Origin: Cephalotus follicularis
Taxonomy: Eukaryota; Streptophyta; Magnoliopsida; Oxalidales; Cephalotaceae
Assembly: GCA_001972305.1 (NCBI GenBank)
Contig: BDDD01002942.1
Span: forward strand, 65,420 to 129,419
Reading direction: 5' to 3'
Length of the DNA: 64,000 nt
In this document: positions 46,217 through 58,378 of the stretch, piece by piece
How positions within the stretch are numbered: position 1 is the first letter of the stretch
Layout of the letters: every line of letters starts with the position of its first letter
Notes under the pieces: model-generated
What the model saw: only the letters and a program-made list of their open reading frames with translations
The model's database searches: none
What the model was told of the DNA's origin: nothing
Position numbers and translations under genes: made by a program

Positions 46217-47966
46217 TGTAATACCCTATTTGTTCGTATGCATGTTTGCGGACGTTTAATCTATTTGTTTTCGGGCTTTTTAATTTGTTTTGTTATGAAG
46301 TCTGTTTACCCTGGGCTGACTGATACCAGCCTGAACTTTGGGTATGTTATTATGTATATGTGTTTTGGTAAAGATTATGTTTATTGGTTGTGCTTATGTC
46401 ATTTTAAATAAATTAACTTTCATAATTTCTAATTTTACTATTTTACAACTAATTAAAATGACTTTTTATTTTATTTAAAATTCTTTTCTTTTCTCTTCCT
46501 CTTATCTCTCTCATCCGACTCTCTCTCCTATCTCTATCTCTCCCGAAAATCTCTCCCTCTCTTAACTCCCTCACGCGTTTTTCCTCTTCTTTACTTATTC
46601 TAGCCGAAATCTTCTCCCCTTTTCTGTTTAAGAATGTGGTTATCATTTGTCTTATGCCATCCGTTTCTATTTTTGCCTGGTTGTTGCCATGTCTTGCCAA
46701 TTGGGAGTCTTCTGTGTTCTTGTGCAAGTATATTCATCAAAAGTCAGGTTTGTGCTATGTAATCTCAGTCCTTTGTTATTCTGTTGGGTTGTACTTTTCC
46801 TTGGCAGGCATTAAGGTTGTATATTTGTTTTGTTTTCTCTTCTCTTTTGTTCTTTTTGTACAGCTGGGTGATCATTGAAACTGTGGGGTCTCTCATACGG
46901 TTTCTGTATCTATAATACCATTGCAGGTTAGTATTCATGTGCTGTTATGGTCATTTAGTGTTGTATGAATTCTTTTGCATGTCTACATAGGTTGTTAGAA
47001 TTTGGTTTTGCTTCCAGCCACATAGTATTTCTATCATGGTTTATGAATCTGTTAATCAGTTCTTGGGCATCCGTATAGGTTGTAATTTGGTATTAAAAAA
47101 CTGACAGTGGTTTTTGATCGAAAAATTGGTCTATGAATATGTATGCATATGTTTAGAAGTCACTCTTTCTCTTTGAGTTTAGCCACTGGTCACATATTCA
47201 TTTAAATTCCATGTTCTTCTACTATTTAAATGCCATACAATGTCTTATGTAAATGTTTATAGGCCTCTAGTATATTGCTATCCATGTTTTGACAAGTTTC
47301 TGCATAAAATTGTAGAGTTTCTATTGTTCTATCGTCCAAAACAGTCGGCTGTTCTCTTGGACAGTCGGCTGTCTAGCCTTGAATAGTCGACTGTCTGTAT
47401 GATTAGTCGACTGCTTTGCCTTGCACAGTCGACTAGACCCCTGTCACAGTCGACTACCTGCAGTCCAGTTTGTGTAGTCGGCTGGCCCTGTTGGATAGTC
47501 GACTGCCAAGCTTCCAACAGTCGGTTGGAGCTCTGTAACAGTCGGCTGGTTTGTCCAGGAAATTTCTGTTTTCAATTTTCTGGGTCAGTTTGTATTTCAA
47601 ATTAGTCGGGGTCTGTCCTAAACACTGTAATATTTTTGTTTTATGCCCACAATGATTTTCAGACCCTTATAAGAATTATTTTGTGTCTTTTAGATTGTTG
47701 TGCTACGAAGGGCGGTTATATATATATGTATCAGTCTTTTCGTAAGTTATTTTCTGTGATCGCTCAAGGTATGAATACTTCGTTCTTTGACACTCTCTTC
47801 GATTTTATGGAAAAAAATTCAGTTTTTTTTTTTTTTTGATATGTTCCTTCAGTTTTATGAACTCGGTTATGTTTTATGATTTTGATATGATTATGAAAAT
47901 AAAGTCTGTTTTGACATTTTGCGAATTGAATGTTCCTGACTTTATACTTATGCTATGATATATTAT
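46217..47966 (+). repeat. G2 5' LTR, first segment
   Basis: TGTAATACCC start; non-coding; includes the motif array at 47342-47549 and a T15 tract near 47823-47837. Continued at 50730-51120 and 58379-59014 after the nested elements. Confidence 0.8.
47342..47549. repeat. CAGTCGRCTG array in the G2 LTR, ten sites
   Basis: Ten sites occur with core distances about 20, 22, 20, 22, 21, 28, 21, 22 and 21 bp. The LTR that carries it starts and ends differently from family A, so the motif is shared between families. Confidence 0.88.
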
Positions 47967-49302
47967 TGTCACACCCCGCCGTTCAGTTCCATTAAGGCAC
48001 AAGCATATATGGTGATATCAGAAAATAAATATAATATTCCAGCATTCAATTCAACAATTCATATATAAACGGAAGCATTCAGTAAGCCGGAATATAAAAT
48101 ACAAGCCATCCGCACGCAGCCCATACTACGTGCAGGCACAATCCAACAATATCCTTATACATAAGGAAGTACAACAACATCATGGGGTATGAACCGTTCA
48201 TTACAAATATAGTACATCATAATAAAATAACAACCTTAAGATAGAAAGAAGCTCTCCAAAAGCTTCAGCAGCACTCTCCAATGTCTTCGCTTAATCTGAA
48301 ATTGTAGGGGTTAGCCGTTGTCCTCACTTGGCTAAGTAGGAAGATAATGCATGCTAAGGAATATATGAATGAAACATGTATGACATTTTATATCGAAATA
48401 ACATTTAAGTATTCCAATATATAAGCAACCATGCCAAGTGGCCATAGACAACACAATGCAAGAATACCGCACAAGGGTGCAATCAATTCATACTTTGGTT
48501 GGGTGTCACATGTCGCTACCTCCTAGCACAGACTGCGCACCACCTATCTATCACCCTATACTCCAAAGATGATAGATCAGGTAACATTTACTACCGGCAT
48601 CAGCGGACAGTTTAACAATTAAGATCTGCAAGGTAGATAAATTTGGGTGATACTCTAGCCAACTCCCGGCACCTAGGATCCCCACCGTAGTCAGTGACCT
48701 CTGCCATCACTCGACTAACGGCATAGAGCATAGACAAACAATTCGACCAATTCAATAGAAATATTACATATATCAATAGTATGCAATATAAAAGTTGTTT
48801 TCTTTAGAAACATTTAACAATTCATTGATCGTATATCTCATAGGAGGAAAACGATATCAATACAATAGTGGTTCCCAGTTAGAGGACAAAACAGTAGGTA
48901 CCTCTCATAGGAGGAAAATCAGTAGTTCTTTTAACAATAAGCTTTCACTTGAAAATGATAGTTGATATCATAAATGGTGCATATAGCACTTAGTTGGTTT
49001 GATCATTGAAATATAAATGGTAGTGGTGTTAAATAACACCAAAACAGTATATACTAATATAACAGTAGCATATACAGCAACAATAGTAAAAGGCAGTAAA
49101 AATACAAGGAATTTAGTAAGGTAATTAGTATACCATAGTCATTCATGTGCAACCCTCACAAGGAGTGCATACATGTTTAGTTTCTGTAATGTAGTTGTAT
49201 ATAAGGCCAGGATTGATTGTTCTAATCATCCGTATGGAGGCCAAGTTAATTACATTTAAATTGAGGCTCAAACAGGACCTATATCAGCATTTTTACCCAG
49301 GA

Positions 49303-49415
49303 CAGTCGACTGCTCTCAAGAACAGTCGGCTGTTTCGATTGAGTAGTCGACTGTTTTCTCTTAACAGTCGACTAGATAGGTTGAGTAGTCGACTGTCATG
49401 AAGAACAGTCGACTG
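49303..49415. repeat. CAGTCGACTG array, six sites at 20-21 bp
   Basis: Core distances 20, 21, 21, 21 and 20 bp; five sites keep the GTCGAC core, one is GTCGGC. Confidence 0.9.
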
Positions 49416-50471
49416 CTTTGCCCAGAAAATACAGGCAGCAGCAGGTTATGTATTTCAATATTCAATTGCTAACCTAAGCAACACATGCAATCAAACAGGA
49501 AATAACCATACATGATATGCATAATATATCTTCCAAAAACTTGTCATTACCCCTACCTTAAACTCTATCCCGAAATCAATTTGGATTGATTTCTCTCTTT
49601 GAGTTTCCAAGGCTCATTCAACAACTTAGCCTTCCAATCTCAACAGGAATGATTTATACAATGCATGCTCGAAGGTTCAGTCATTTAGTTCAGTAGATTT
49701 AACTAATTATCCAGCTACAATTGTTGTTCTAATAGTGGTTCATCAATAATTCATTAAGCCTCAAAACTATCCTTCTACAACCTCTCTTTCACATTATTAA
49801 ACAACTTCTAATTCCAACTTAATTCCCAGGTTTAGCCATCTGTTCTCATGTCAACAGTGGATATATTTTACTAACATTAGCGCGTTTAATCCACTAACAA
49901 CCTAATATCCAACTAGTAGCCCATCATTAGCTCATAAGTTTCAACTCTTATTGAACCATTTATCATTTCTATCTCAATTCAAACTTGTTAACTCTTAATC
50001 AAGTTGGCAGAAGGTATATCTAACATCCTTCTAACTACATTACCACATTAGCAGTGAGTTTGGATTTGGGAACTTACCAGGAGAAATCCAAAGCTTCCAA
50101 GTCCTCCTTTGCACTCTAAGCCTTCAACATGCATCCACTTGCCAACAATTCTCTAGAAAACTCTCCTCTATCCTCAGTGTTTTCTATCACTCATACTCTA
50201 ATCTAGCAGCTGATCTAAAGCTCAGTTCGTGTCATTACTTCCCTTCAACATTTCCTCCTTCTCTCTCTCACATGTTCACTTCTTTCTCACTTTCTCTATT
50301 TTCAATCTTCTGTTTGCAGGTTGCAGGAGGGATAGAGGTCATGCAAGGCACCTCCCTGGCCTGTTAAGGAAGATGGTGACACGCATCCCTCATACATGCC
50401 ACGGTTAGACACTTGTCACCACTGTCCCTGCTCTGTTTCACGCATGCACAGACACCTGTTCTGTACCATTC

Positions 50472-50550
50472 CAGTCGACTGTATTCAACAGGCAGTCGAC
50501 TGTCACACCACGCATCAGACTGTCGACTGTTGCCCTGTGACAGTCGGCTG
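50472..50550. repeat. CAGTCGACTG sites, U3-side cluster
   Basis: Four sites: two CAGTCGACTG, one CTGTCGACTG and one CAGTCGGCTG. Equivalent to 28845-28923. Confidence 0.85.
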
Positions 50551-50729
50551 GTTGAGCTGGTTTAGGGTTTTCTTAAGTTTGATTTTCACCAATTTGTACC
50601 TCCATTCATCCCAAGCATTTACCAATCACAGAAATTATTATAATTGGACAAATAACTCAATTAAAATGTATATTTTATTTTAAAATTGGGTCAATATACA
50701 TTAATTGAGTTTGCGGTTATTACAATTAT

Positions 50730-51120
50730 GAACTATGTTATGATCATCTCTTTATAGTGGAAATAAATGATTTGATGTTCCGATTATGAAATGTATGTTA
50801 TGATATCGTTTGTTAACGATTTTTTAATATGTTTTGAAAAAGGCATGTTTGCATGGATTTTTAATTGATTATGGTAAATCAATGTTTTCGAAATGATAAA
50901 ATACTGAGTATTTGTACCCACCTATGGGGCGTACCATAGGCATGTCGTAGGCCTGGCACGGGGACATGACACTTCCGTAGCAGTGTGATTAGTCTACGAC
51001 GTCTCTCTATGTTATGAATAAACCCCATGAGGTGGATTTATGGATTCGTTATGTATGATAGAGGCGTATGAGTTGATTCTAGTATATGGCATACTTGTGG
51101 AGATATGCAATGTGTGATAT
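50730..51120 (+). repeat. G2 5' LTR, second segment
   Basis: Non-coding LTR sequence between the two nested elements; it ends with the GATAT that is duplicated after 58373. Confidence 0.75.
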
Positions 51121-52514
51121 TGATAAGCATAAAAATGTGTGATTTTAATGATTTATTTATTATATTTTTATGCTTGGAATAGACTACTGTGGTGGTGTTT
51201 ATGTGATTTTCTGGTATTATGATTATTATTGCGGAATAAGAGAAAATGGAGCTAAAACGTTACTTTTCGAGTTAAAGTGGTTTGAAGTCAACGATTGGTT
51301 AAAAAGTGCACCCACTTAAGCGAGAGAAGTCAAAATTTAAGGCTCTGAAGATATTGAATATTGGACTCATTTTGTTCATAAAATTATTTGGAGCACTTTT
51401 AGTTCTTGGGCCGACTCATTCTGAAGCTCCGATGAAGAGATATTGCAAGAAAATCAATGTTGAATCATTTGAAGCTATGTGCCACGTGTCTCGTCATACA
51501 AGCCCACATGCGTCCATCCATCATCCAGTCCATGAAACAAAGCAACATGAACAACAAAGAGTCCACGATGCACATTAATTCAAAGCCAGCCAAGACGCCA
51601 AACATAATATACAACATGCCACGGACCAACATTTTAATTTATGCATTAGGTTAAGTCAGCTATGTATATGTATATATAAGGAGACAATAACGCGAGAAAA
51701 AGAAGACAATTAGAGGCAGGAGACAGTAAAGAGAAAAACACAGAGAAGAGGGAAGACGCACAGCAGTGGAGAAGATTGAAGGAAAAAGGTGGTAATTAAT
51801 GAAGAATTTTATGCAGAAAGTTGATGTCATCTTTACCATGCTTGGCTAAGTTTCTCTAATACCTAGATGTAGATGAACCAATGTTATATATATTTTTCAG
51901 ATTTTGTTTCAAGTTTAATTGCATGTTTGTTCGACACTTTTTCTTGTTAGTGTAGTGACAACATTGATGAGAAGAATTTTTAATATATAAAATCTGTTTT
52001 GATGATTTATTGTTAGTAGCTTTATTTCATCTATATCATGCAATACTTTTTTATGTGATTGAACCAATGACAGCCTTTAACCAATCAACCTTTTGAGAGT
52101 ATCAATGTTTGACAGGATAGGTTGTACATAGGTTAATTCGGTAACTTTCTGCGCTAAACTGAAACTTGTGCCATGAATTTGAATATATATACATGCGGGG
52201 ATTCTCACATCTACGGGATTGCTGTTTCATATTACTTTTCTTATTTATTTATTTTGTTAGTTTACGTTAGATATTTAATTTGAATTGTTTAGTTTTTCAT
52301 TAAATTAGTTTACTTCAAAACCAATCATCTTTCCAATTCATTTTATTTGCATTGTTAACTTAGATTAAATTAATTTCGTATTATTTTTGTTTAGTTGCAT
52401 CCTAAGTTTATTTTTATAGCATCTCCTTTCAGCTATTCGTGGGAACGATCCCTATTTCCACTTGCTAAATTGTTATATTAGGGTAATTTTGATTCGGCCT
52501 AACAACACCCATCA
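51121..52514 (+). repeat. Athila-like 5' LTR
   Basis: 1394 bp. A possible TATA motif 'TGTATATATAAGG' near 51668 precedes a purine-rich leader. Differences from the 3' copy are few, mainly in TA runs near 52185 and single bases. Confidence 0.9.
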
Positions 52515-52520
52515 AAATTT

Positions 52521-52538
52521 TCGTGCCGTTGCCGGGGA
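52521..52538 (+). other. Athila-like primer binding site
   Basis: TCGTGCCGTTGCCGGGGA, one mismatch from the TGGCGCCGTTGCCGGGGA-type site common in Athila-related elements, starting a few bases after the LTR. Confidence 0.8.
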
Positions 52539-52628
52539 GCGTAGTGAGTGTCATAAAAATAGCTTAGGGAGCTTAGTTATTGAAAAAAAAACCTTAGGAA
52601 ATTTTCTTTTTTCATTGTAGATAGATGC

Positions 52629-55600
52629 ATGCTAGGTCGCCGATCATTAGATGCTGAAGTAGTTACTTGCGACCTAGAGATTGAAAGAACTTTAGCTAGT
52701 ATTAGAGCAAATAACAGAATGGGTGAAAATCATAACACGCCCCAAAGACGGCCCTTAAGTGAACACTTTACTCCAGGTGCTTACACCACTGCCTCGTGTA
52801 TTAGGGTGCCTACTGTCCAAGCAGCTCAATATGAGATTAAGTCCAGTATTATTCAGATGTTACCATCCTTCTATGGACTTGCCAATGAGGAACCGTACAA
52901 GTATTTAGATGAATTCATTGAGATTTGCTCTACATTTAAATTTCAAAACTTGTCGGAGGATGCCCTTAAGCTAATCTTATTTCCATTCTCATTGAAAGAT
53001 AGAGCTAAACAATGGTTAGATTCCTTAGACTCCGTCATCATCACCACGTGGGCACAATTACAACAAGAGTTCCTCAAGAAATATTTTCCCATAGGTCGAA
53101 CCAACCAAATAAGACGAGCTCTCACTAGGTTTTCGCAACAAGATGGTGAGCGGTTCCATTAGTCATGGGAAAGGTTAAAGGACCTCATTCAAAAATGTCC
53201 CTATGATGTCGTTCCTAAATGGCAGTTAGTCCAATGCTTCTATAATGGACTGACTGCACAAAATAGACAGATGGTGGATGCTTCTTTTGGAGGTACATTC
53301 ATGCATAAAAATGAGGACGAGGCTTGGCAATTATTTGAGTCCCTCAGCGAGAACTCTTTGCATCATTTATCATCCAGAGTAGAGTCCTCTGCAACGGATA
53401 TTCAAAAGAAGGGAGGTATTTATGAGGTGAGCCAATTTGAGACCATCAAGGCTAAGGTGGACATCCTATCACAAGAGTTAGATAAAGTGCTAACCATAGG
53501 AACGCTTCCTACGCAATCTACTCAGACTTCCATTGCATAAGAGGCTTGCACTTTATGTGCCAGCCTAACACATTACATGAGTGATTTCCCACTGGCTGTG
53601 CATTATCCGGATTGTATTCAAGAACAAGCACAAGCAATACAAGGATTCCAACGACCGAAAAATGACCCATATTCCAACACGCATACCTCGGGATGGAGGA
53701 ATCACCCCAATTTTAGTTGGAAGCAACCCAATACCAGCCAAAATCCCTCGTATAGGCAAAATAATTCTTTTCCATATCAGAATGCCTATCGGGATGTACC
53801 GCAATCTAATTTTCCACCACCTCAAACACCTATGGCAAATGAAGATAAAATTGATAAGATACTATTTGCGTTAGATGGGATCAACAAGAATAGCCAAAAA
53901 TATGATCAGATAATTCACTCTCATCCCCAATCCATCTCCAAATTTGAAACGCAAATAGGACAGCTAGCCGATATGATGAGGAAGAGAGAATAAGGCTACA
54001 TGCCTAGTCAAGTGGTAGGCAATCTAAGAAATCAGGCTGGACAGTGTTCCTACGTAGAACAAGCCCAAGCAATTACTACCTTGAGAAGTGGTCGAGTAAT
54101 CAAAGGAATGCAAGAAACTATCTCAAATCCTAATCCGATTCATGAAAAGAATCCTGAAGAGAGTGTGTCCTCTGAGAGTGGTGAGAAAGAAACCGTTGGC
54201 GAATCTAAAACAGAAGTCACTAAAGCATCCACGTCTAAAGAAAGTGAACAAAAGGGGAGGAAAAAGACATTACCTTTGCCACATCTAAAGCACCTTTCCC
54301 CCAGTGTTTGCGATCTCCGTCTTTAGTTCCTCTGTTTGGTAACAAGTTAGCAAGAATGGACGAGATTATGGAACTATTCAAACAAGTCCAAATCAACCTT
54401 CCTCTCTTAGATGCGATACAGCAAGTTCCAGCTTATGCCAAGTTCTTAAAGGATTTATGCACCACGAAGCGTAAGCTGAAAACGTACATTCCAAAAACGG
54501 TCCATCTCACAGAGTAGGTGAGCGCAGTGCTTTCTAACATGTTGCCACCTAAACTAAAAGATCCTGGAGCTCCTCTGATATCTTGTAAGATTGGAAATTT
54601 ACTCATAGATAGAGCACTCTTGGATTTAGGGGCCAGTGTTAACATCCTCCCTAGCTCAGTTTATGATCATTTTGGATTTGAAGAATTGAAACCCGCTGAG
54701 GTAACCCTTCAACTTGTTGATAGATCTTTCAAAATTCCGAAGGGATTCATTGAGGACGTGCTAGTGAAAGTAGACGAGCTTTATTTTCCAATGGATTTCC
54801 TTGTGCTTGATATGGAAACACATGCGAATGGGAAGGCACAATCAATTATCTTAGGTCTTCCTTTCTTGGAGACAACAAACGCATGCATAAATTGTCGATC
54901 TGGAGCCATGGACATATCCTTTGGTAATAAGAAGTTGAGACTGAACATCTTCAATGCAGCCCTAGGACCGGAAGATGTGGAAGTTTGTTTTGCCATAGAT
55001 AGGATAGATAGGACATATCCTCAGAGTTTCGCTGATGATTATTGTGAGGCAGATTCAGACACTATTGAGATTAATGCCCTGTTGGATTCTCCTTTGATAC
55101 ACTCGTCTCCTGATAGGATTGACACACAGTGGTTGGAAAATGAAGCAGAGTTAGCATGACTAGAAAATAAGCTCACTGAGCCAACATCAGATAGCGAATG
55201 GGATCATCTATCCCATTACACTCACAAAATTGCCACACCTGACCAAACGTCCTTTGACATAGAGTTTGATAGCAACTTCATTGAATGCTTGAAGGAAATA
55301 GAGGATAAGGAAGCAATTCAACAGGAATTTTTGAAGTGGCTAGATAATGGGGTTATTGAATCCATCTCAGATAGGGAACACAAATTTGATGAAATCATCA
55401 GTGAGTGTATGAGGGAATTTGAGGAGATTGAAAAAGGAGATTTCTTTGAGGTGTTAGGTCCACAACCATTAGAATCAGAGGGTCCATTGCCCACATCTTG
55501 GCATAAACCATTCATAGAAAAGTCTCTGAAATTTAAATTAAAAGAATTTCCTTGTAATTCATTCATGGGTCATTGTTCCACCTCATTTGAAATTGTGAAT

Positions 55601-55954
55601 GTTCTTTGGGATTGGGAGACTAGTAATTTGGTATATTGCATTTTTGACAGTTTTTACTGGTGGAATTCTTGTTGGGATGGTTTTTATATTGTAAAAGTTG
55701 TTTTCTCCCATTGTGTTGATGCACTTAAATGTTATGGTTCTATTGATGGATTTTATTGGTGGAAATATTTTTGGGATGCCATTTATATTGTTCAAAATGT
55801 GCATTTACTTGGTATTTTTGAGTTTGCTTGGACAGGTTTTGAAGACACATTTAAAGTCAATGGGACGCGTTTGAAACCATATGTGAATGGAATTACTGAT
55901 GGACAAATCATTGAGTCTGTTGACTTGATTGATCCTGTCTACACTCCTCTTTGA
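52629..55954 (+). pseudogene. gag: Athila-like gag-protease with pol C-terminal tail, RT and integrase absent
   Basis: One nearly continuous frame encodes a retrotransposon Gag domain (SSIIQMLPSFYGLANEEP, AKQWLDSL, FLKKYFPIGRT), then a degenerate CxxC zinc motif near 53547 (CTLCASLTHYMSDF). Next is an Athila-type protease (LLDLGASVNILPSSVY, IILGLPFL at about 54610-54860). A region with two copies of FYWW-x-WD-x-YIV (about 55650-55790) follows, and a tail FKVNGTRLKPY like that ending gypsy integrases. Breaks: stops at 53160, 53538, 53991, 54515 and 55157, and a frameshift near 54290. RT, RNase H and integrase are missing altogether, so mobility would depend on a partner element. Confidence 0.85.
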
Positions 55955-56967
55955 TATCCACACCAGCTGCGTCTAGCCAAAGACGTTAAAGTAAAGCGCT
56001 TAGTGGGAGGCAACCCACTATTTTTGTTTTAATTATGTATCTCGTTTCTTTTACGTTTTTGTTTTTGTAGGTAAGTGCGGATTGATAATCTTCAAAAGTT
56101 TTAGCTGCACCGATAGAATATTTCGAGCTCTATGATAATATCCGGTAAATCCTACCCCATTATTCTTTTATTTATTTGCATTGTTTGATTATTTTTGCTC
56201 ATTTATTGTTATTTTTATATTTGTTTTTCATTGCATTGAGGACAATGCAACGTTTAAGTATGNNNNNNNNNNNNNNNNNNNNNNNNNNNNNNNNNNNNNN
56301 NNNNNNNNNNNNNNNNNNNNNNNNNNNNNNNNNNNNNNNNNNNNNNNNNNNNNNNNNNNNNNNNNNNNNNNNNNNNNNNNNNNNNNNNNNNNNNNNNNNN
56401 NNNNNNNNNNNNACTATTTAGTACTTTGAGTGTCTGGTGTTTGCTCTATCCATGACATTTCATATGGAAAAGAGTGGAAGAATGAAAAAAAAAAGAAAGA
56501 AAATGTGTGTGAGTGCTAAAGTTTTTTGTCTGACTCAGAACTAGGATTTTATGTTGCTAAGAATGCATATTTTGATTGGTTTATATATTTTGGAATAATA
56601 TAAATATATATGAAAGCTCCTTAATTGAGATGTGTTTTGATTCTAGAACTTGGAACGAATAATAAAATTCAAGTATGGGGGTGTTCTATGAATTTTTAAG
56701 TAGAGATACATTTAGCCTATTGTCAAATTTTTGATGAACTGAATTTTGTGTGTTTATTCACTTTGAAAACACTCACGAGACTAAAACTCGTCCGCTAGGG
56801 CCACCTAGGGGTTTAAAGGCTTGTTGCATCTGCTAAATGCAATCGTGATTCCTACGAAAGTGAGTCAGGTTTCTTGTTTGTGTTTGCTGTTTATATTTTT
56901 GTTTTCGTGTTCTTAGCTTTCTATTTTTTTTCCTTGAGGACAAGCAAAGTGCAAGTATGGGGGTATT
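55955..56967. other. Athila-like 3' untranslated region with repeated polypurine-like tracts
   Basis: Contains AAGTATGGGGGT-type words at about 56673-56684 and 56953-56966, the latter just before the 3' LTR, and AAGTATG at the edge of the gap (56256). 'GAGGACAATGCAA' and 'GAGGACAAGCAAAG' precede two of them. No ORF is supported. Confidence 0.6.
56263..56412. other. Assembly gap of 150 N
   Basis: Unknown bases. Any ORF drawn across it is an artefact. Confidence 0.98.
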
Positions 56968-58373
56968 TGATACGCATAAAAATGTGTGATTTTAATGATT
57001 TATTTATTATATTTTTATGCTTGGAATAGACTTTTGTGGTGGTGTTTATGTGATTTTCAGGTATTATGATTATTATTGCGGAATAAGAGAAAATGGAGCT
57101 AAAACGTTACTTTTCGAGTTAAAGTGGTTTGAAGTCAACGATTGCTTAAAGAGTGCACCCACTTAACCGAGAGAAGTCAAAATTTAAGGCTCAGAAGATA
57201 TTGAATATTGGACTCATTTTGTTCATAAAATTATTTGGAGCACTTTTAGTTCTTGGGCCGACTCATTCTGAAGCTCCGATGAAGAGATATTGCAAGAAAA
57301 TCAACGTTGAATCATTTGAAGCTATGTGCCACGTGTGTCGCCATACAATCCCACAAGCGTCCATCCATCATCCAGTCCATGAAACAAAGCAACATGAACA
57401 ACAAAGAGTCCACGATGCACATTAATTCAAAGCCAGCCAAGACGCCAAACATAATATACAACATGCCACGGACCAACATTTTAATTTATGCATTAGGTTA
57501 AGTCGGCTATGTATATGTATATATAGGGTGACAATAACGCGAGAAAAAGTAGACAATTAGAGGCAGGAGACAGTAAAGAGAAAAACACAGAGAAGAGGGA
57601 AGACGCACAGCAGTGGAGAAGATTGAAGGAAAAAGGTGGTAATTAATGAAGAATTTTATGCAGAAAGTTGATGTCATCTTTACCATGCTTGGCTAAGTTT
57701 CTCTAATCCCTAGATGTAGATGAACCTATGTTATATATATTTTTCAGATTTTGTTTCAAATTTAATTGCATGTTTGTAAGACACTTTTTCTTGTTAGTGT
57801 AGTGACAACATTGATGAGAAGAATTTTTAATATATAAAATATGTTTTGATGATTTATTGTTAGTAGCTTTATTTCATCTATATCATGCAATACTTTTTTA
57901 TGTGATTGAACCAATGACAGCCTTTAACCAATCAACCTTTTGAGAGTATCAAGGTTTGACAAGATAGATTGTACCTAGGTTAATTCGGTAACTTTTTGCG
58001 CTAAACTGAAACTTGTTCCATGAATTTGAATATATATATATATATGCATGCGGGGATTCTCAAATCTACGGGATTGTTGTTTCATATTACTTTTCTTATT
58101 TATTTATTTTGTTAGTTTACTTTAGATATTTAATTTGAATTGTTTAGCTTTTCATTAAATTAGTTTAATTCAAAACCAATCCTCTTTTTAATTCATTTTA
58201 TTTGCATTGTTAACTTAGATTAAATTAATTTCGTATTCGTTATTTTTGTTTAATTGCATCCTAAGTTTATTTTTATAGCATCTCCTTTCAGCTCTTCGTG
58301 ACAACGATCCCTACTTCCACTTGCTAAATTGTTAGATTAGGGTAATTTTGATTCGGCCTAATGACACCCATCA
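56968..58373 (+). repeat. Athila-like 3' LTR
   Basis: 1406 bp, TGATACGC to ACACCCATCA, matching 51121-52514. A (TA) run at about 58030-58044 is longer than in the 5' copy. Confidence 0.9.
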
Positions 58374-58378
58374 GATAT

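Larger units (their letters stand above)
47967..50724 (-). mobile_element. Solo LTR of gypsy family A, nested in the G2 LTR
   Basis: TGTCACACCCC to GCGGTTATTACA, 2758 bp, flanked by ATTAT at 47962-47966 and 50725-50729. Close to the solo LTR at 43502 by eye. Confidence 0.9.
51121..58373 (+). mobile_element. Athila-like gypsy derivative lacking RT and integrase, nested in the G2 LTR
   Basis: LTRs 51121-52514 (TGATAAGC to ACACCCATCA) and 56968-58373 are nearly identical by eye. GATAT is duplicated at 51116-51120 and 58374-58378. The primer site is of the type GTGCCGTTGCCGGGGA, as used by Athila and relatives. The internal region, about 4.45 kb, encodes gag, aspartic protease and a short tail like the end of gypsy pol, with no RT, RNase H or integrase between. 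A 150-base N gap lies in the 3' untranslated part, too small and misplaced to hide them. High LTR similarity suggests a recent insertion. Confidence 0.88.

Noticed and set aside
56176-56429. ORFs spanning the N gap
   Set aside because: They consist mainly of unknown residues.
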